This document shows, piece after piece, positions 47,401-60,252 of a stretch of 64,000 nucleotides of DNA. The notes under the pieces were generated by a model. That model had not been told where the DNA came from and made no database searches. It saw only the letters and a list, made by a program, of their open reading frames with translations. The first letter of the stretch is position 1. Each line of letters begins with the position of its first letter. The stretch is taken from NCBI GenBank assembly GCA_002007465.1, contig LNAC01000861.1, positions 314-64,313 of the forward strand, read 5' to 3'. The stretch comes from Ailurus styani. Its lineage: Eukaryota; Chordata; Mammalia; Carnivora; Ailuridae. The position numbers and the translations under genes were made by a program.

Positions 47401-48499
47401 TTATGGACCTGATGTCTCTCCATATTTTTAATAACATTAAGCTGATAAAAGATTAAAAGTGAATCTGAATTCAATTTTTTAATGATATGCTTTCCCACTT
47501 GGGCAGGAGTTTCCAGTAGTCTACCAGACCTCTTTGAGGCCCTCATGTCAAATGTATCAGATTTGGAAGAAATCACTATTATTTTATGTTGAAAAAAAAA
47601 AAAAGCAAAACAAACTGCTGGTGTATCAGGGAATAGAATGAAAAACTACATGTAATCCAAAACAAAACTTCAGTAAAAGCAATGATGACTTCACAGCACA
47701 TTATTCAGGCTTCATTCTATCCTTGGGACTTGCACATTCATTCCTTTGCATTTATTAAGAGATAATGGAGAAAAAGAGGGAGAAGTCAGAGTCAAGACTG
47801 GTGATCTCATCTTGTTTCTGACTTGGCTGAGGTGTTGGCTGCCTTTTTCCTGAGGGGTCTGTTCTGAATGCTTCTATATTCCCCCTTGCACTTCAGTGTA
47901 GTGTGGGCATCAAGGAAACAGACCTCAAATTATAACTTTTGACCATGCAGCAGTGGAAAACAGATCTTTTGGTGCATTGAGCTGGGCAGCAGGTCGGAAG
48001 AACCCCGTGGAGGGTATTCTTTGGGGGAAGGGAATTATGGGACAAAAGATACATGCAAAATGGGGCAGGATGGTGGACACTTGTCTCTCATACAGGACTC
48101 TTGACTGGAAACTGGAAATCTGTCTTAGGAGAGAGAAAAGGATTCTGGTCCTTTCATTTTATGCCTCCCTGTTGGTCATATATTCTAACTTTTAGGGAGT
48201 GGTTTTTCCTAAGCTTCTTAACAATGGAAATCCTCCTTCACAACAAATCCTAGGCAGAAGCATCTCACACACCAGAGGTGAAAGTAGTTGTTCTGATTGG
48301 GGGGACAGGTGCAGGCAGGGGACATGATGGGGTGGGTGCACCTGAGCCCCTCCATGAGCACCCAGGAGGCAGATTCCTTTAAGCAAAACTTGAAAATCAA
48401 TGCACTGGAAGGATACACATAATCACAGAAAGAGCTTTCTGGAAGAACAAAGGACTGTGACAGCGAGGTCTCACTTGGGAATCATACACAGCAGGGCTC
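47401..48499. other. KCNU1: KCNU1 intron D-E, unique
   Basis: No exon seen. An A-run lies at 47590-47605. Confidence 0.45.
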
Positions 48500-48745
48500 G
48501 AAAACCAGTTTGTCATCTGTAAAGGGCTGTGACTTTGGCACTTTATTTGTCCCGCTAAGCTTCAGAATCTTGATTTGTAAAATGAGGCTCATGATTGTAT
48601 TCTCCTAATTGGGTTGAAAGAAGAATTAAACAAGGTATTGTAGCAAAGACCTTGGCCCAAAGTAAGTGCTTCAAAGATGTTATTAGTCTTCCTATCACAG
48701 TTGTTGCTCTGATTATTAATATTATTCCAACAAGAAAATTTATTG
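48500..48745 (+). repeat. MIR fragment
   Basis: 'gatttgtaaaatgaggctca', 'gttgaaagaagaattaaaca' and 'ggcccaaagtaagtgcttca' match the MIR 3' half. Confidence 0.65.
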
Positions 48746-50749
48746 GAAGAAGTTGCCTTGCAGTCTGTGTTGGGAAAGACCTGTGGGTGTGATCTGGAGG
48801 CAGAGAACTGAGATCATTAGTGGTGGCTGCCCTGGGAATGTGTCAGAGGGAGTGATAACCATGGAGCCCACAACTGCCATCCTAACTTTAAGAGGAGACC
48901 AAGAGCTCTGCCTTTCTCTTCCACTTCTCAGCAGGAAGATGCTCCAATATGTATGGAGAAGAAACTGGAGTATGGATGAATGTATTCTGCAGCTACCACA
49001 GTGGTGAATCCCAGATGTTTCAGGGCCAGAAGAGGTCTCTTCTCTGAGGTTACTGCTCTCAATTCCAGGAGATCAGATGTAAGGTCAAGAGGCCAGCCAA
49101 GATCAAATGGTACTCAGAAGACTTAAGATGATAGAATTGGAGGCCCAGACCTGGCCTGTGGGCTCTTTCTTTCAGTGTAGCTGGACAATGGAAAGTCACG
49201 CCCACCTTTAGAAAGCCAAGTGGACCCAATAGCACCAGACCTAGCGGCAAGGGAATCAAGAGTGGGCAGTATGACCTGATCATTTTCAAAGGTCTAGTTC
49301 AGCTCATCACGGCCAGGGATTTTGGACTGGAGCTCCAAGTAGTAATAAAGTGTGTTCATTTTGTTGTGCCATGAATCATTAAGGATTCAAGGGCTGAGGC
49401 AGAAGGCCACTAGGTAGATATGCAGAGGGTCAAGACCCAAGCCAGCCCCCTTGACAGAAAGGTTTGCCCTGAAGCTCGATTGCTATGCTTGTGACCTCAG
49501 GTGACTCCCCTGGATCAGGCACAGTATGTAGATTTTCTCTCTCCCACAGACTTCACTGTGGGAAAGACTCTTGAGTTTTCACATAGCCTATTTCCTTTTC
49601 TAAGAGTACTAGATTATCCTTCCCCACTGAGAAGCCCACTGATAACAATATCTGAAGGAAGCCTCGGAGGCAGTGCCACTCCTCAGTGTGGTCACAGGAC
49701 CTATGGTCTATGGGGGGGAGGCCCAGCGGCTGGCTCCCATGACCAAGTCTGTGTTTGCTATGCTGGCTGACATTATGTGTTCATTTATTTTTATGTCTAC
49801 TCTCTCAGCCCTTGTCTGCCCATCCTGCCCTTCCCACTAGCTCTAAACAGAGTCTGTGACTTTGTTCCTACCTCTGGGGCCCAGTGGAGTTTAATTAAGG
49901 CTCCAGTTTAATTTAAGGCACAAACCTGCCTGCCATCTAGGGATCTCTGAGGAGAACTGGGACCTTAACCCCATTTAAAATGTATCCTGTAGACAGGTCC
50001 AGTTCATCCAAAGTCACCTCCTGCCTGACACTCCAGTCATTAATTACTGGCAAAGTAACTGACATATCAATGACAGACAGTGATAAAATTCTTTCCCTGA
50101 CAGAGCCACCTTCCTAGAAAAGTCTTCTGACTTGACTCCTGGCTCAGTCAAAGCTGAATGCTGCCTAACCCTTTAGGAAATTCATTGTCTACCAACTTGT
50201 CCAATGTTAAACTATCACTGACATGGTTTTATCTCTCTGAGAGTTTTATGGGATTTATGAGACTCCACCCCCCATCCCCAAGGCTTAGGGAAGCACAGCC
50301 CAAGGCAACATAATCCCCTCAGGACCAGTGGCACTGATACCATGAAGGCAGCACGTGTGGCCCAGCCATGTTCTCCTAAAAGTGCAAACTGTGCCTTTGA
50401 GGCATCCACACAGTTCAGGAATGATGCCCCTTCCACACGGAATTACAGAAGGCTGCAAGTTTATCAAACTGTGTTCAGAGCCCTGTGCATCTATACACTG
50501 ATATTCAGCCAGGTTGCAACTCTTCCTTTGGAAGATCTGGGGAGGAGGAGTTTGGGAGGTCTTAGATAACAAGGATTTCCTTTGGAGGGGTTTTGGGGGA
50601 CATTTACGAATGGCTATGTACAGATTTTGTACACAGATTTTTTGTTTTGGTCCAATTCCTTGAATGAACCAAGAGTGCTTACAGCTCACTGCCTTTTCCC
50701 TCCTTCTCTCTGCCTGGTGTGTTTCTTCCCCAAAGATCAGAATGGCATG
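48746..50749. other. KCNU1: KCNU1 intron D-E, unique
   Basis: No exon or RNA gene seen. 49880-49925 has GTTTAATTAAGGC and GTTTAATTTAAGG sites in a repeat-free setting, a weak candidate conserved element. The 134-codon frame at 50689-50285 (minus) has no SLO3 counterpart. Confidence 0.4.
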
Positions 50750-51060
50750 TGCTCTCTTCTCCGTAGCTGGATTCCCATGCCACCACGTCAGTGCTGGCTT
50801 CCCTCCCTAGCCACACTATTGAAACTTTCAGCTCCTTTCCTAACCCCTGTATTTCTCATCTCACATTGCCTTAGCCTTCTAGCTAACTGACATGCCATAT
50901 ATGTTCCTTATTTATCATGTTTCTGTTACTCTCTTCCATGAGCCCAAGCTCCACATGGGCACAGACGTTAGTTTGTTTCATCACTGCTGTACTCCTCGCA
51001 CTTAGAACAGTGTGCCCTGCACAGAGTAGGTATTCTTCCAGTGAATTAGCTCTACTTACA
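50750..51060 (+). repeat. L2 3' end fragment
   Basis: 'catgagcccaagctccacat', 'catcactgctgtactcctcg' and 'ctgcacagagtaggtattct' match the L2 terminus. Confidence 0.65.
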
Positions 51061-51611
51061 GAAATACCATAGTCAAGGCAAAGGACCTGCTCAGAAGCTG
51101 AAGAGGAGCTGAAGAGTAGCCATGTGGTCAAAAACACACCCCAGGAGCAGGGCAGCATGGAGGGAGTGTTGACTTAACTCTGAACAAATCTCTTACCACC
51201 AAAGGCCAAAGCTTTTCTTTGAACCCTGTGTCCCCTTATGGCAAATTTCTGTATAAGTGGTTGGGTATATATTAGAGAGAAAAGAAAGCAGTGTCTTCTA
51301 AGCTCTGAAACCAGAGCTTGGTCTGCCAAGAGGCAATTGAAGCTAAAAGGTAGGCACCCTGCTATTTTATATATGCTCATTGTTCCTGATACCAAGTGTT
51401 CTGGTTCTAAGGGCCAGATACATTTTTAATATTGAAAATGCGAAAATTTGGCCTTCCTTGCCAAGTAGTTGTGAAAAAAGATGAAATAATGTATGTGAAC
51501 AAACTTTTTCAGAAAATCAAAGAGAACTCTGAATTGTGAAGCATTTTCATTATTTCCCAAAGTTTGAACCATCCTTTCTCCCCTCTGCAAGCTGCACTTA
51601 GCTGTACTTAC

Positions 51612-51751
51612 TGTGGCCAGGAGGGAATCCAAGAAGCTGCCAGAAAAGACAGTGCCTGTGGAAAAGGATGTGCTGAGATGCAGGCTTGTTCCTGAGAAGG
51701 TTTCATCCAGTCCACTCAGCTGTTCAATATAGTGGATATTGGAAGGATTTT
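51612..51751 (-). CDS. KCNU1: KCNU1 coding exon D
   Basis: Encodes KNPSNIHYIEQLSGLDETF, SGTSLHLSTSFSTGTVFSG, SFLDSLLAT. It closely follows human SLO3 (NPSNIHFIEQL, STAFSTGTVFSGSFLDSLLAT). The position equivalent to the SLO1 calcium bowl has no aspartate run. The acceptor is TTTTGCCTTGCAG at 51752 and the donor is GTAAGT from 51611. It starts with two bases that complete the Lys codon and ends in phase 0. Confidence 0.96.
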
Positions 51752-51901
51752 CTGCAAGGCAAAAGAAGAAAAAAGGAAAGACAGGCAGACAAGCTTAAGA
51801 ATATAGGACTGCCATACAAAGCAGGACAAGAGGTGACCCCTGAACAAAGAATTTGATGTCTCTGCTGGGGTCAATGTGGAATCTGCCCTTACTTCAGTAT
51901 C

Positions 51902-51948
<47 letters not shown>
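51902..51948 (+). repeat. (ATCT)n microsatellite in KCNU1 intron C-D
   Basis: About 12 tandem ATCT units, 150 bases upstream (in KCNU1 sense) of exon D. Confidence 0.96.
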
Positions 51949-52269
51949 ATCTTTTTTTTCTTTCCAAGTATCTTCCTCCCCTAAACACATGTATCCTTCT
52001 TGGGTACCCTCATCATCAAGGGTATATCCTTGCACCCCCAGGCCAGCTCCTCCAAACAACTGTCCCCAGTGTAACCTTTATATAATTTATCTTTCAATCC
52101 AGGAGGCTTTTGGAAGTAAAAGGAGATACTCTCAATAACTGCACTGGGAAAACAGGTATAAATGGGAACATATGATCACCCCAGTTACAGACATTTTTCA
52201 TAATACTATGCCATAGATACACTGGTATTTAGTTGGGTTTTTAGAGTTATCTATGTCCAAAATGAGTTA

Positions 52270-52440
52270 AAGCAGTTCCTATCAAAAATTTAATGTGCAT
52301 ATGAATCTCCTGGAGATCATGTGACAACAGACCATGATTTGTTAGGTCTAGGGTAAGAATGGGATTCTAGTTGTCCAACAAGCTTCCAGATGCTGCTGAT
52401 TCATGGACTACCACTCTGAGTAGCAGGGCTTAGAGAATTC
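52270..52440 (+). mobile_element. MER5A-like hAT fragment
   Basis: 'tttaatgtgcatatgaatct', 'cctggagatcatgtgacaac' and 'gatgctgctgattcatggac' follow MER5A. Confidence 0.6.
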
Positions 52441-52689
52441 TCCTAAGTGGGGCTTGTGTAGCAGTAGCCAAAGTAACCATTAGCATGTCCCTGCTTGACC
52501 AAGGCTGTAGCTCCAATCCCTGGAGGAAGCCTCTGAAGGGAATGCAACTGGTCATTGTTGGGAGTACAAACAGAAGCGCTGACTGCCTTTGTTCCAAGAC
52601 TACTGTTTCAAAAATATTTAAGTAGAAAATAGCATTGGAAGATAGAGATAATATCTCCCACTGGAGCAAAGGGAATCATGCTTACTGCC

Positions 52690-52925
52690 TATTATAAAAG
52701 ATTCTGGGTCCTGAAGCCCAGGGTTCCTCTCCTATATAGTAATCCATGATGGGTACAGGTATCATTTTGCCCTTTTCATGTCACCCTGTGGGAACAAGGC
52801 CTTGGTCAAGCAGCATGAAATTGATGATACTCTGGCTATGGCCTTGCTTTGAGTAATAAACTGTTCTTTATCTCTGACCAAGTGGTCTCGTATCTTCTGT
52901 CAGTGTCCATGAAACTATCACAGGT
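52690..52925 (+). mobile_element. Possible LTR 3' end (ERV-like)
   Basis: 'ctttgagtaataaactgttc' followed by 'tttatctctgaccaagtggt' and a terminal 'gaaactatcaca' has the look of an LTR R/U5 region with poly(A) signal and CA end. Family unknown. Confidence 0.3.
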
Positions 52926-53071
52926 TACCTTGTTGGTTTGCAAGTAAGCATAGGTCTTACAACCTTCACAGTTCTTGATGGTCATATTACAGATCAAACC
53001 AAATCTACCAGTCATATGATGCAGAACACATTCCTAACTAAGATTGTATTATTTTTTAATTACTTATTTAT

Positions 53072-53255
53072 TTAAAAAATATTTTATTTATTTATTTGAG
53101 AGAGAGTAAGATAGAGCATGAGAGGGGAAAAAGTCAGAGGGAGAAGCAGACTCCCCATGGAGCTGGGAGCCCGATGTGGGACTCGATCCCGGGACTCCGG
53201 GATCATGACCTGAGCTGAAGGCAGTCGCTTAACCAAATGACCCACCCAGGTGCCC
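53072..53255 (-). mobile_element. Older-type CAN SINE (SINEC)
   Basis: Antisense, with the GAGAGGGGAAAAAGTCAGAGGG-type middle in place of the CT-run found in the younger copies, and a diverged head 'gacccacccaggtgccc'. It represents an older caniform subfamily. Confidence 0.88.
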
Positions 53256-54669
53256 TCTTTAATTCTTTAAATTACTCCATGTTTTTATAAAAGATGAGCA
53301 ACTCCTGATAATATCAACCCACAATTTTTATGCACATGTGTTTTTCTTTCTCCTTGCATTGCCACCCCTCAAAATGTTCACACACTCCAGGACACCTTGT
53401 CCAAATATTGCTGTGCCATCTTAAACTATTGGCCTTTACTTTCATAGACATTTTCCTGTATGCCATGGTACATTTTGTACCAAAGTGCTGGCAGTCGGAC
53501 TTACAGCTCTCATGTCATCATGACCCTTTCCAGCCAGCCAAGGAACAAAAAACGGAGTGAGCTGACAGGTGCTTTGTTAGACTAATTTGACAAGGACTGC
53601 CTGGTGCCAGCAAGTCTTTCCAAGCTCTAAGTCCCTGGAGAGTGACCAGATGTACTCTGGGGCCAGTGAGAAGCTGGCTGGTCCCCTCTTGACAACTCCA
53701 ACTTACATCACAGTCTTCTAATCAATGTCCTCAGAGTATACACACCTTGGGTTAAATATGGTTCGAAAGAATAGAAAAATAAAAATAAAATACAGATAAA
53801 AACTGTGGTTGACAGTTTCAGGTTCTAAACTGTTTTAAAGACACTATTCCCCTCTTTCATATCTTCCCCCTTTTTTATTAATTATTGTCATTATTAAATC
53901 CCAGTGTGTGCCCTGTTGCCTCCCCAATATATCCCCAAATGCACACAGGCACCCTCCCTGCCTTCCCCACCCTTCTTTCTACTCCCAGAGCTCCTTACAT
54001 CTAGGAAAGTCTCATATATGTGCATTTTCCAGAAGGCGTTGGTGAGCAATAACAGGTTGTTATGGTATTTCTGCATTGAGTGTTTCCATTTTAGAAGAGC
54101 ACCATTCAGGGTCAGGATTAAGATGACACAAGGTAGATATCTGGGACACAAAATTTAAGGACCCCAGGAGTGGGTGCCTCCTTAACATCTGCATCCTGAG
54201 TGCCTCATTTGTGTCACCCTAATCACAGCGCTGGTATCACAATAGGAAAGGAAGCTGTTTGATTTAAAGTCTCACGATGGGTAGGTAAGTAATTATAGGG
54301 AGATCCTTCATAGCACTCCTCAAACCCACACCTCAACCCCAGGAGATTTCCTCCAAACAAGACTGAGCCAGTTACTGGTCTCCCTTTCCTGATAACTAAA
54401 CAAGAGGAGAAGGCAGATGCTATTTCTGCACCCTGACACCCAGATATAACACATTCTGCATGATGATGTCACCAGTTAGATAAAAGCCCAATGTAATGCC
54501 TAGTCAAACACTTAATATTTCTCTGGGGCCCATTCTGATTCCTCAGTCCTTTGGCTGTGAATTCTAAAAAAAAAACCAACCAAACAAAAAAAAACCAAAA
54601 AAACTTGGGACATCAATTATGGATGACAAAGATTTCTATCTTGCATTTTGTCCTTGAAACACAACTTAC
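53256..54669. other. KCNU1: KCNU1 intron C-D, unique
   Basis: No extra exon seen. Opposing frames at 53904-54158 (+) and 54151-53894 (-) lack support. An A-rich tract lies at 54566-54604. Confidence 0.45.
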
Positions 54670-54744
54670 TCAGTTCAGTGAGGATGGGAATTCTTCGATG
54701 CTTTGACTTCCCAGGAAATCTGTCGTAGTACTCTGAACTCACTT
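54670..54744 (-). CDS. KCNU1: KCNU1 coding exon C
   Basis: A 75-base exon: QVSSEYYDRF, PGKSKHRR, IPILTEL plus one base. It spans the variable linker inside RCK2; the first two thirds differ strongly from human while IPILTEL matches VPILTEL. The acceptor is TCTACAG ending at 54745 and the donor is GTAAGT from 54669. The split codon before it (C|AA) and after it (A|AA, Lys) both join correctly, which supports the exon despite its small size. It corresponds to the region after which SLO1 carries the calcium bowl. Confidence 0.92.
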
Positions 54745-56369
54745 CTGTAGACACAGACAATAACAAAGAAGAAAAGAGATGGATAAATGCAAACAAAGTG
54801 GCTTACAAAACTTGGCAAGGATGGAGAAACCCACCATGTAACTTGGTGCTTCATCTTAACAAAGTTACTCTCATGTCCAAATCCTTTTCTTTTTTTCCTA
54901 TATTTAGGGGAAAAATTGGGGCCTCCTCAGTATCTCCTTTTGAGAAGTGGTGTATGTGTTTTAAATGGCACTTAATGTGAACTACAAAAAAGGGCAAAGC
55001 TCATCCTTTGCTTATTGACCATATTAGTAAAATATGATTATTCTCTGTGAAGTGGTAGTGCTGGAATCCACACCCATTTGCATGCGGAACTTTCAGGAAT
55101 CCGTGAATAAATAGGTGGGGCTGCTCCACAAGTGCTTCTGGAGACACTACAACTGGTTTCTGACTCCTAGTGCTCTCAGCCTCTTGGAGATGGTCTCTGG
55201 GTATTCAGGTGCACACAAAGAACTGCCCATGTCTTCTTTCTTCTTCCACAGAATTGGCTACCTCCCATTTCTGGTTGGCCTGCCTCAATTTTGAATGCCT
55301 TGGGAGTTACTTAAAGATGGGAAGGGTGTCACTTGGAGCCTCTGAGATTGGCTTTCCGTTTACTGACAGATTTCCATCCTGTGTGAGGAGGTGAAGCCCT
55401 TCACTTTCCTCTGTGAGCCTTGACTTCACAAAACGGTGATGCATAGCACCAGCCTGAGACGAGTGCTACTATGCAAGGAACCATGGACAGGTTCAAAACC
55501 AGGCAGAACATCAGAGTTTTTGTCTCTAAGCCAAACTAAAAAATGTGAAGAATGAAGAGGGAAGAGAGAAATGGAGATCTAGGGTCCACTTAAAAAAGAT
55601 ACATACACAAAATGATCTCCTCAGAAGTGATGCTTTAAAACTGTTACCTTTCTTGAACCTTTCTGAGAATACTGTGTAACAGGGACACACTACTCTGAAA
55701 GGTAAAAATTTTACTTATAATTAAAATTCCCCTGCTATCATGGAAGAGGGTCTGCTGTTTACTGACCCAGGCACATGGGAGGGGATGGGGTGAGATGGGG
55801 AATGAATGGAGATTAGCATGGTGGTAAGATAGGCTGACAGCAGACAACCAGAGAGCTGCTGAGATGGGGAGAGGGGAAAAGAAATGACCCAGAAGAAGAT
55901 TTTTTTTCAAAGGGAATGCTATATGCTATAATATTTACCAGCTTCTCCATTTCCCTAAGACGTTCAGTAGAAGAGGCACTTCTTGTTAATGCAGAGTAGA
56001 GCTGAATATCTTTCTGAGAGCTGCTAAAATTCAGAGTCATGCTTCAAGGTGGATTTGGGGTAAAACCTGATGCTCCACAGGAAGCTCCCAACCTATTTGG
56101 TTTATAGTTAGAACTGGCAAGAGCCTTAGGAATTTAGTAAACCCTTCAACTTCAGGTAGGCAGGTAGAAGACCAGAGGGCTCACCGTGTTCACACAGCTA
56201 TTTAAGAGGAAGGCTTATATCACAGCTAGAGATCAGATAGCCTAACTCATTGGTAAATCTTATTTGTAATGGGATCTGAGTACTTTCCTACTATTTTTCC
56301 TAAAAAAAATGTCTCTGGGATTTTCATAATGCATGAAGATTGGGGGAACTATTTACTTTATTCTCAGAA
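54745..56369. other. KCNU1: KCNU1 intron B-C, unique part
   Basis: No human SLO3 exon belongs here, since exons B and C already join in frame. An open frame at 56040-55813 (minus) ends in a donor-like GCTG|GTAAAT but has no good acceptor. Confidence 0.45.
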
Positions 56370-56850
56370 TTGTGTAAGATGCTTTCTCTGCTCTATACAC
56401 ATTTCCTTCCTTCTTCCTTCTGCCAGTATTTAAAGAAAGTCTTCTCCATGCTAGGACTGTGAGAGTCCCTGTCCCAGTGGCATTCTCTGTGATGCAAATA
56501 TAAAATATTTTCAGACAGTGATGAGTACTGTGGAAAAACCTAACTTTTAGGGGCCAGTGACTGATGAGGGAAGGTGACTTTAGATAGGGTCTGAAGAGAG
56601 TCCTCTCTGATGCTGGAATGGAGCCCTGAGGGGTACCCAGGCAGAGGGAATGGGATAAGGGATCCAAGGAAGGAAAGAGCCAGTATAAACAGGACAAAGT
56701 AGGAGAAAATTCAAACTCACGACTGGCCTGCAAGACCCTATGTGATTTTCCTATAATTGTCATGGGTCACATTATAGGGTTTAAAGTAGGGAACTGACAT
56801 TATCTACTAAATATTTATGAAATATCCCTCTGGGTGCTGTGAGCAGTAGA
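56370..56850 (-). repeat. L2-like LINE fragment
   Basis: Antisense L2 features: 'ctgtgagagtccctgtccca', 'ggtacccaggcagagggaat', 'gggaactgacattatctact'. Diverged. The 136-codon frame on this block is repeat-derived. Confidence 0.5.
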
Positions 56851-57584
56851 AACTATAGAGAGATCAGAATTTTACTACAGTCATATCAAATCTGTGAATT
56901 CAGTATATATAGTCAAATACTTTGATCTCAAATGATCTTATTTGGTACAGACACATGTATAACAGTTGGAATAACCGCTTTGGACATCAGCAGAAGGACA
57001 GCACTTGAATTTCTGCCTTAATTCTATCTTGTCTTGTAGAGCAATGGTTAATTTGAATATGTGTCAGATCATAGCCTGTGTATATTTTACTAATGTCAAT
57101 ATTTTTGCTACCTAATAGTACATAGTATTATACCTGAAATCTTCCAGTCTGGCAGGGTGCTATTACAAAAGATTGCTTAATTGTAGATCACTACTGTAAA
57201 TTTAAATTTCAGTAGCATATTAAGTTGTCAGACTTAATTACCATTATATGTTTAGATTATGCCACAGATTATTTAGTTCAGTACCTAGGTTTGCCAACCT
57301 GTTCTCTTTGTGATGTGACAGGGCAGCAATTAGAGCATCATTGGGAAGCCTAGAGTTTCCCATGGAAATGTCCAGGAGGGCTGGCATTCTTACAGATCTT
57401 TCAGAGAGTCCTCACTCTGCTGTTCCCAACCCAACCTCCAACATCCCTTGGTGAATTACTGTATGGAATAGCCTTGGTGGTCCAAGATGGCCTTCATATA
57501 TAAGTTTATCATGACTGAAGATGTGAGAAACCCCACTGATCCCACAAAGGTCTCACCATATATGCAAGGGCAAGGTTTCTGATC

Positions 57585-57805
57585 TTGGGACTATTAACCT
57601 TTGGGGTCCAAATTTTGTTTGTTTTTTTTTGAAACTATGTGGGGCTGTCTTGTGCATTGTAGGATGTCTACCAGCATCTCTGACCTCTACTCACTGGAAG
57701 CCAATAGTATCCTCTCAAGTTGTGACAACCAAAACTATCTCCAGACATTGTCAGATGGCCTCTGGGGGCAAAACTGTCCCTGGTTGATAACCACTGTCTT
57801 AGAAG
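57585..57805 (+). mobile_element. MER20-like hAT-Charlie element
   Basis: 'ggggctgtcttgtgcattgt', 'aggatgtctaccagcatctc', 'tctccagacattgtcagatg' and 'ccctggttgataaccactg' are diagnostic text. The name is from memory. The 136-codon frame at 57601-58011 is repeat-derived. Confidence 0.7.
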
Positions 57806-58369
57806 AAGGGAAAGTGAACTGTCCATTAGCTAGTCTTATGTTGGTGCTCAGCATGCAAGATGTTCTCTGCCTCCTAGTAGAATTTCACAGTCCTTTATAC
57901 TGTCAATTCTTGGGGGCATATATTCCCATTTCCACCACTAAAGAATGGTATAAGAGTAGTACTAATGTGAAAGGGGAAGAATGGTTAAAAGAACCAAACA
58001 GGCTTCTCTGAGGATTGGGAATTTCTAAATATAAACTCCAGGTAGATTCCTATAATGCCAGAGTAATCGATGAAATTTCTGAGTAATGATGCTTTGCTCT
58101 TCATAAGTTCATAATGTGACTTTACTGATGCTATAGCACCAGATAAGCAGACTCCATGACCTTTGTTAGGTGGCACAGCTGGGCCTGACTGGATCTGTAT
58201 TCCTGGTTACACAAATGGGTATGATGACATCCATAAAAGAAATGGTGCAAGGCCTACACAATACATTTTTCAGTAAACTTTCACTGTTGTGTTTGGGGAA
58301 ATCACCTACTCATACTTCATAATGATTGAAATTCTTTGATATTCCTTCATTTTTTTCTGCCTCCTTTCC

Positions 58370-58500
58370 AAATCCTTCCCCCTTCCCCTTTACCTTCTTC
58401 TACCAATTCATCTTTCTCCTTGAGGGCAACCTTTTAATCTCTAATAGAGTACACGGCACATCGTATCAGAAAAATATTGTTTTGTTGAATTAATAAATAA
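58370..58500 (+). repeat. L2 3' end fragment
   Basis: 'tctttctccttgagggcaac' and a tail 'gttgaattaataaataag' match the L2 terminus. Confidence 0.6.
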
Positions 58501-59589
58501 GTGAAAAGATAAAAATCACTAGATATAAAGGAAACAAGGACTAAATTCACAGGTTGCTATCTTTCTAACCTATATAAGATGTGAGACTTAAGTAAAACTA
58601 ATAATAGGAAGGACAAGTCACCCAGATGATTAACTAGGTGATCAATGTCAGTTTATCTCTGACTTATGTTATGTAGGCATTTTCATTTGTATATTGGTGA
58701 TATTGCCTTTAAAGTGAATACTTCTTCTCTGTCCAATCACAGAAAGTTGTAAGCATGGTGTACTCATACACACACAGCTACATGCACATATACCACACAC
58801 ATATCTCATGTAAATCTGAGTGAGTTTAATTACTAAGCTAAGGATTTATATGCAGAACACAACAGCATTTTTAGATTTGTCCAGTAGCGAAATGGCTCAT
58901 ATCTCCTTAGTCTGGATTTTCATGGCACTTTGCTATTTGTGAAGTGCTTTGTTATCAGTCTGCTTTGCAAAATACCCGGAAACTCTGGGTGCTGAGTGGG
59001 CTTTTGTTACGTAGGAAGTAGCTCAGTACTCAAGTAGCTGGCTCAGTTCACCTACCAAAGAGTAGTCTAGATTACTCATTTATTCTTTTGGCCCAGGAAC
59101 CTTCTATTTTTCCACCTATCAACAGTGACCTAGAAGTCAGAGAGAGTTCTTTTGGTTTCCTAATTTGATATCTGAACATTTTTATCCACAACAATAATCA
59201 AGAGAGCCTTGCAATTGCTGTGATGTCTGACTGCTCCAAGTTCCATGCACAGTGAAACAGTGAAACAGCAGCTGCATGGCCAGAGGACTGAGTTCCTGAT
59301 CCCGAGGATCAACATCTTCAAGGGAAATGGCTAGATTAAGGGGACCCCAACAATGATTTATTTTTATTTTTTGAGTTGAAAATCTGTTTTAGATACAGAA
59401 AATTCTTCACTAATAGTACTTTCATATTAAGTTGGATGTCTAGTGGTCAAATTTAGAAATAAATTAATAGATAAGTCTTTTCCTATTTGGGGGGAGAAAG
59501 GAAACCACAATTTTTAGTGGGAATTTACTTCAAACACTTGGGTACAGTGATATGTATGGGAACTCCTCCAGAGTCCAGCTTACTGGCTC
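58501..59589. other. KCNU1: KCNU1 intron B-C, unique
   Basis: No exon, RNA gene or clear repeat seen. Confidence 0.45.
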
Positions 59590-59705
59590 ATTTGCTTCAA
59601 TTCATTAAGTATGTGGTAAGCATCGAAGTGACCATAATTGTACTAGGCACTAAGAGGAACAAAAACAAAGAAAAGATTTGATCTCTATCCTGAATAGATC
59701 CTGCT
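59590..59705 (-). repeat. L2-like fragment
   Basis: 'attaagtatgtggtaagcat' and 'tgtactaggcactaagagga' resemble the antisense L2 tail. Confidence 0.5.
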
Positions 59706-60104
59706 TCTCACCATCTCTTTCCAGTCTGAAGCTGCAATATGACATTTTTATCCTATGGAAGTTGGAAGAGACCTTAGAGATAGTCTTCTAATGTTCATAA
59801 ATTGAAAGCATCTTAAAAGAGAAGAGAATTATACTTCATTCTCTCAAACATAAAACTAGAAATAGTAGTGGAACCTCTCTAAGATCCAATGCAAACTGAT
59901 ACTATTACTACTACTACTATATAGTAGTAGTATTATTAATTATAATGTGTCAATTTCTATCTTAATTAATATTTAATAACAAAAACAGCACTTAAAATTC
60001 AGTGAGTTTTCTTAAAATGGGAAAACAGTGTTACATGCATTCCATTTAGAAGATAGAAATAGTTTTCATTTGACTTAGGATTACCAAGGACTTAACTGTC
60101 TGCT

Positions 60105-60180
60105 ACTTCTATTACAGAATTCTCAGAGTTGGGAGGGGTCTTTGAGGATATCTGATCCAACCTCTAAATGATCAAAGTAC
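60105..60180 (+). repeat. L3/CR1-like fragment
   Basis: 'agagttgggaggggtctttg' then 'atctgatccaacctctaaat' resembles the same ancient LINE tail seen at 1338-1440. A related stretch occurs at 59755-59795. Confidence 0.35.
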
Positions 60181-60252
60181 TTCAGGGAGGAATTAATTCT
60201 CTTTCCTTATTCCATTTTCTCTAGTCTTCTCCTATCAGGGAGTTGTTCTTAC

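Noticed and set aside
55813..56040. Frame ending in a donor-like GTAAAT, considered as an extra KCNU1 exon
   Set aside because: No pyrimidine-rich acceptor, no human SLO3 counterpart, and exons B and C already join in phase without it.
56353..56763. 136-codon minus-strand frame
   Set aside because: Falls in L2-like repeat sequence; no SLO3 similarity.
57601..58011. 136-codon plus-strand frame in KCNU1
   Set aside because: First half is a MER20-like DNA transposon; antisense to the host gene; no domain.
59205..59290. GTGATGTCTGA-type text considered as a C/D-box snoRNA
   Set aside because: C box is not a match to RTGATGA, no clear D box or terminal stem.
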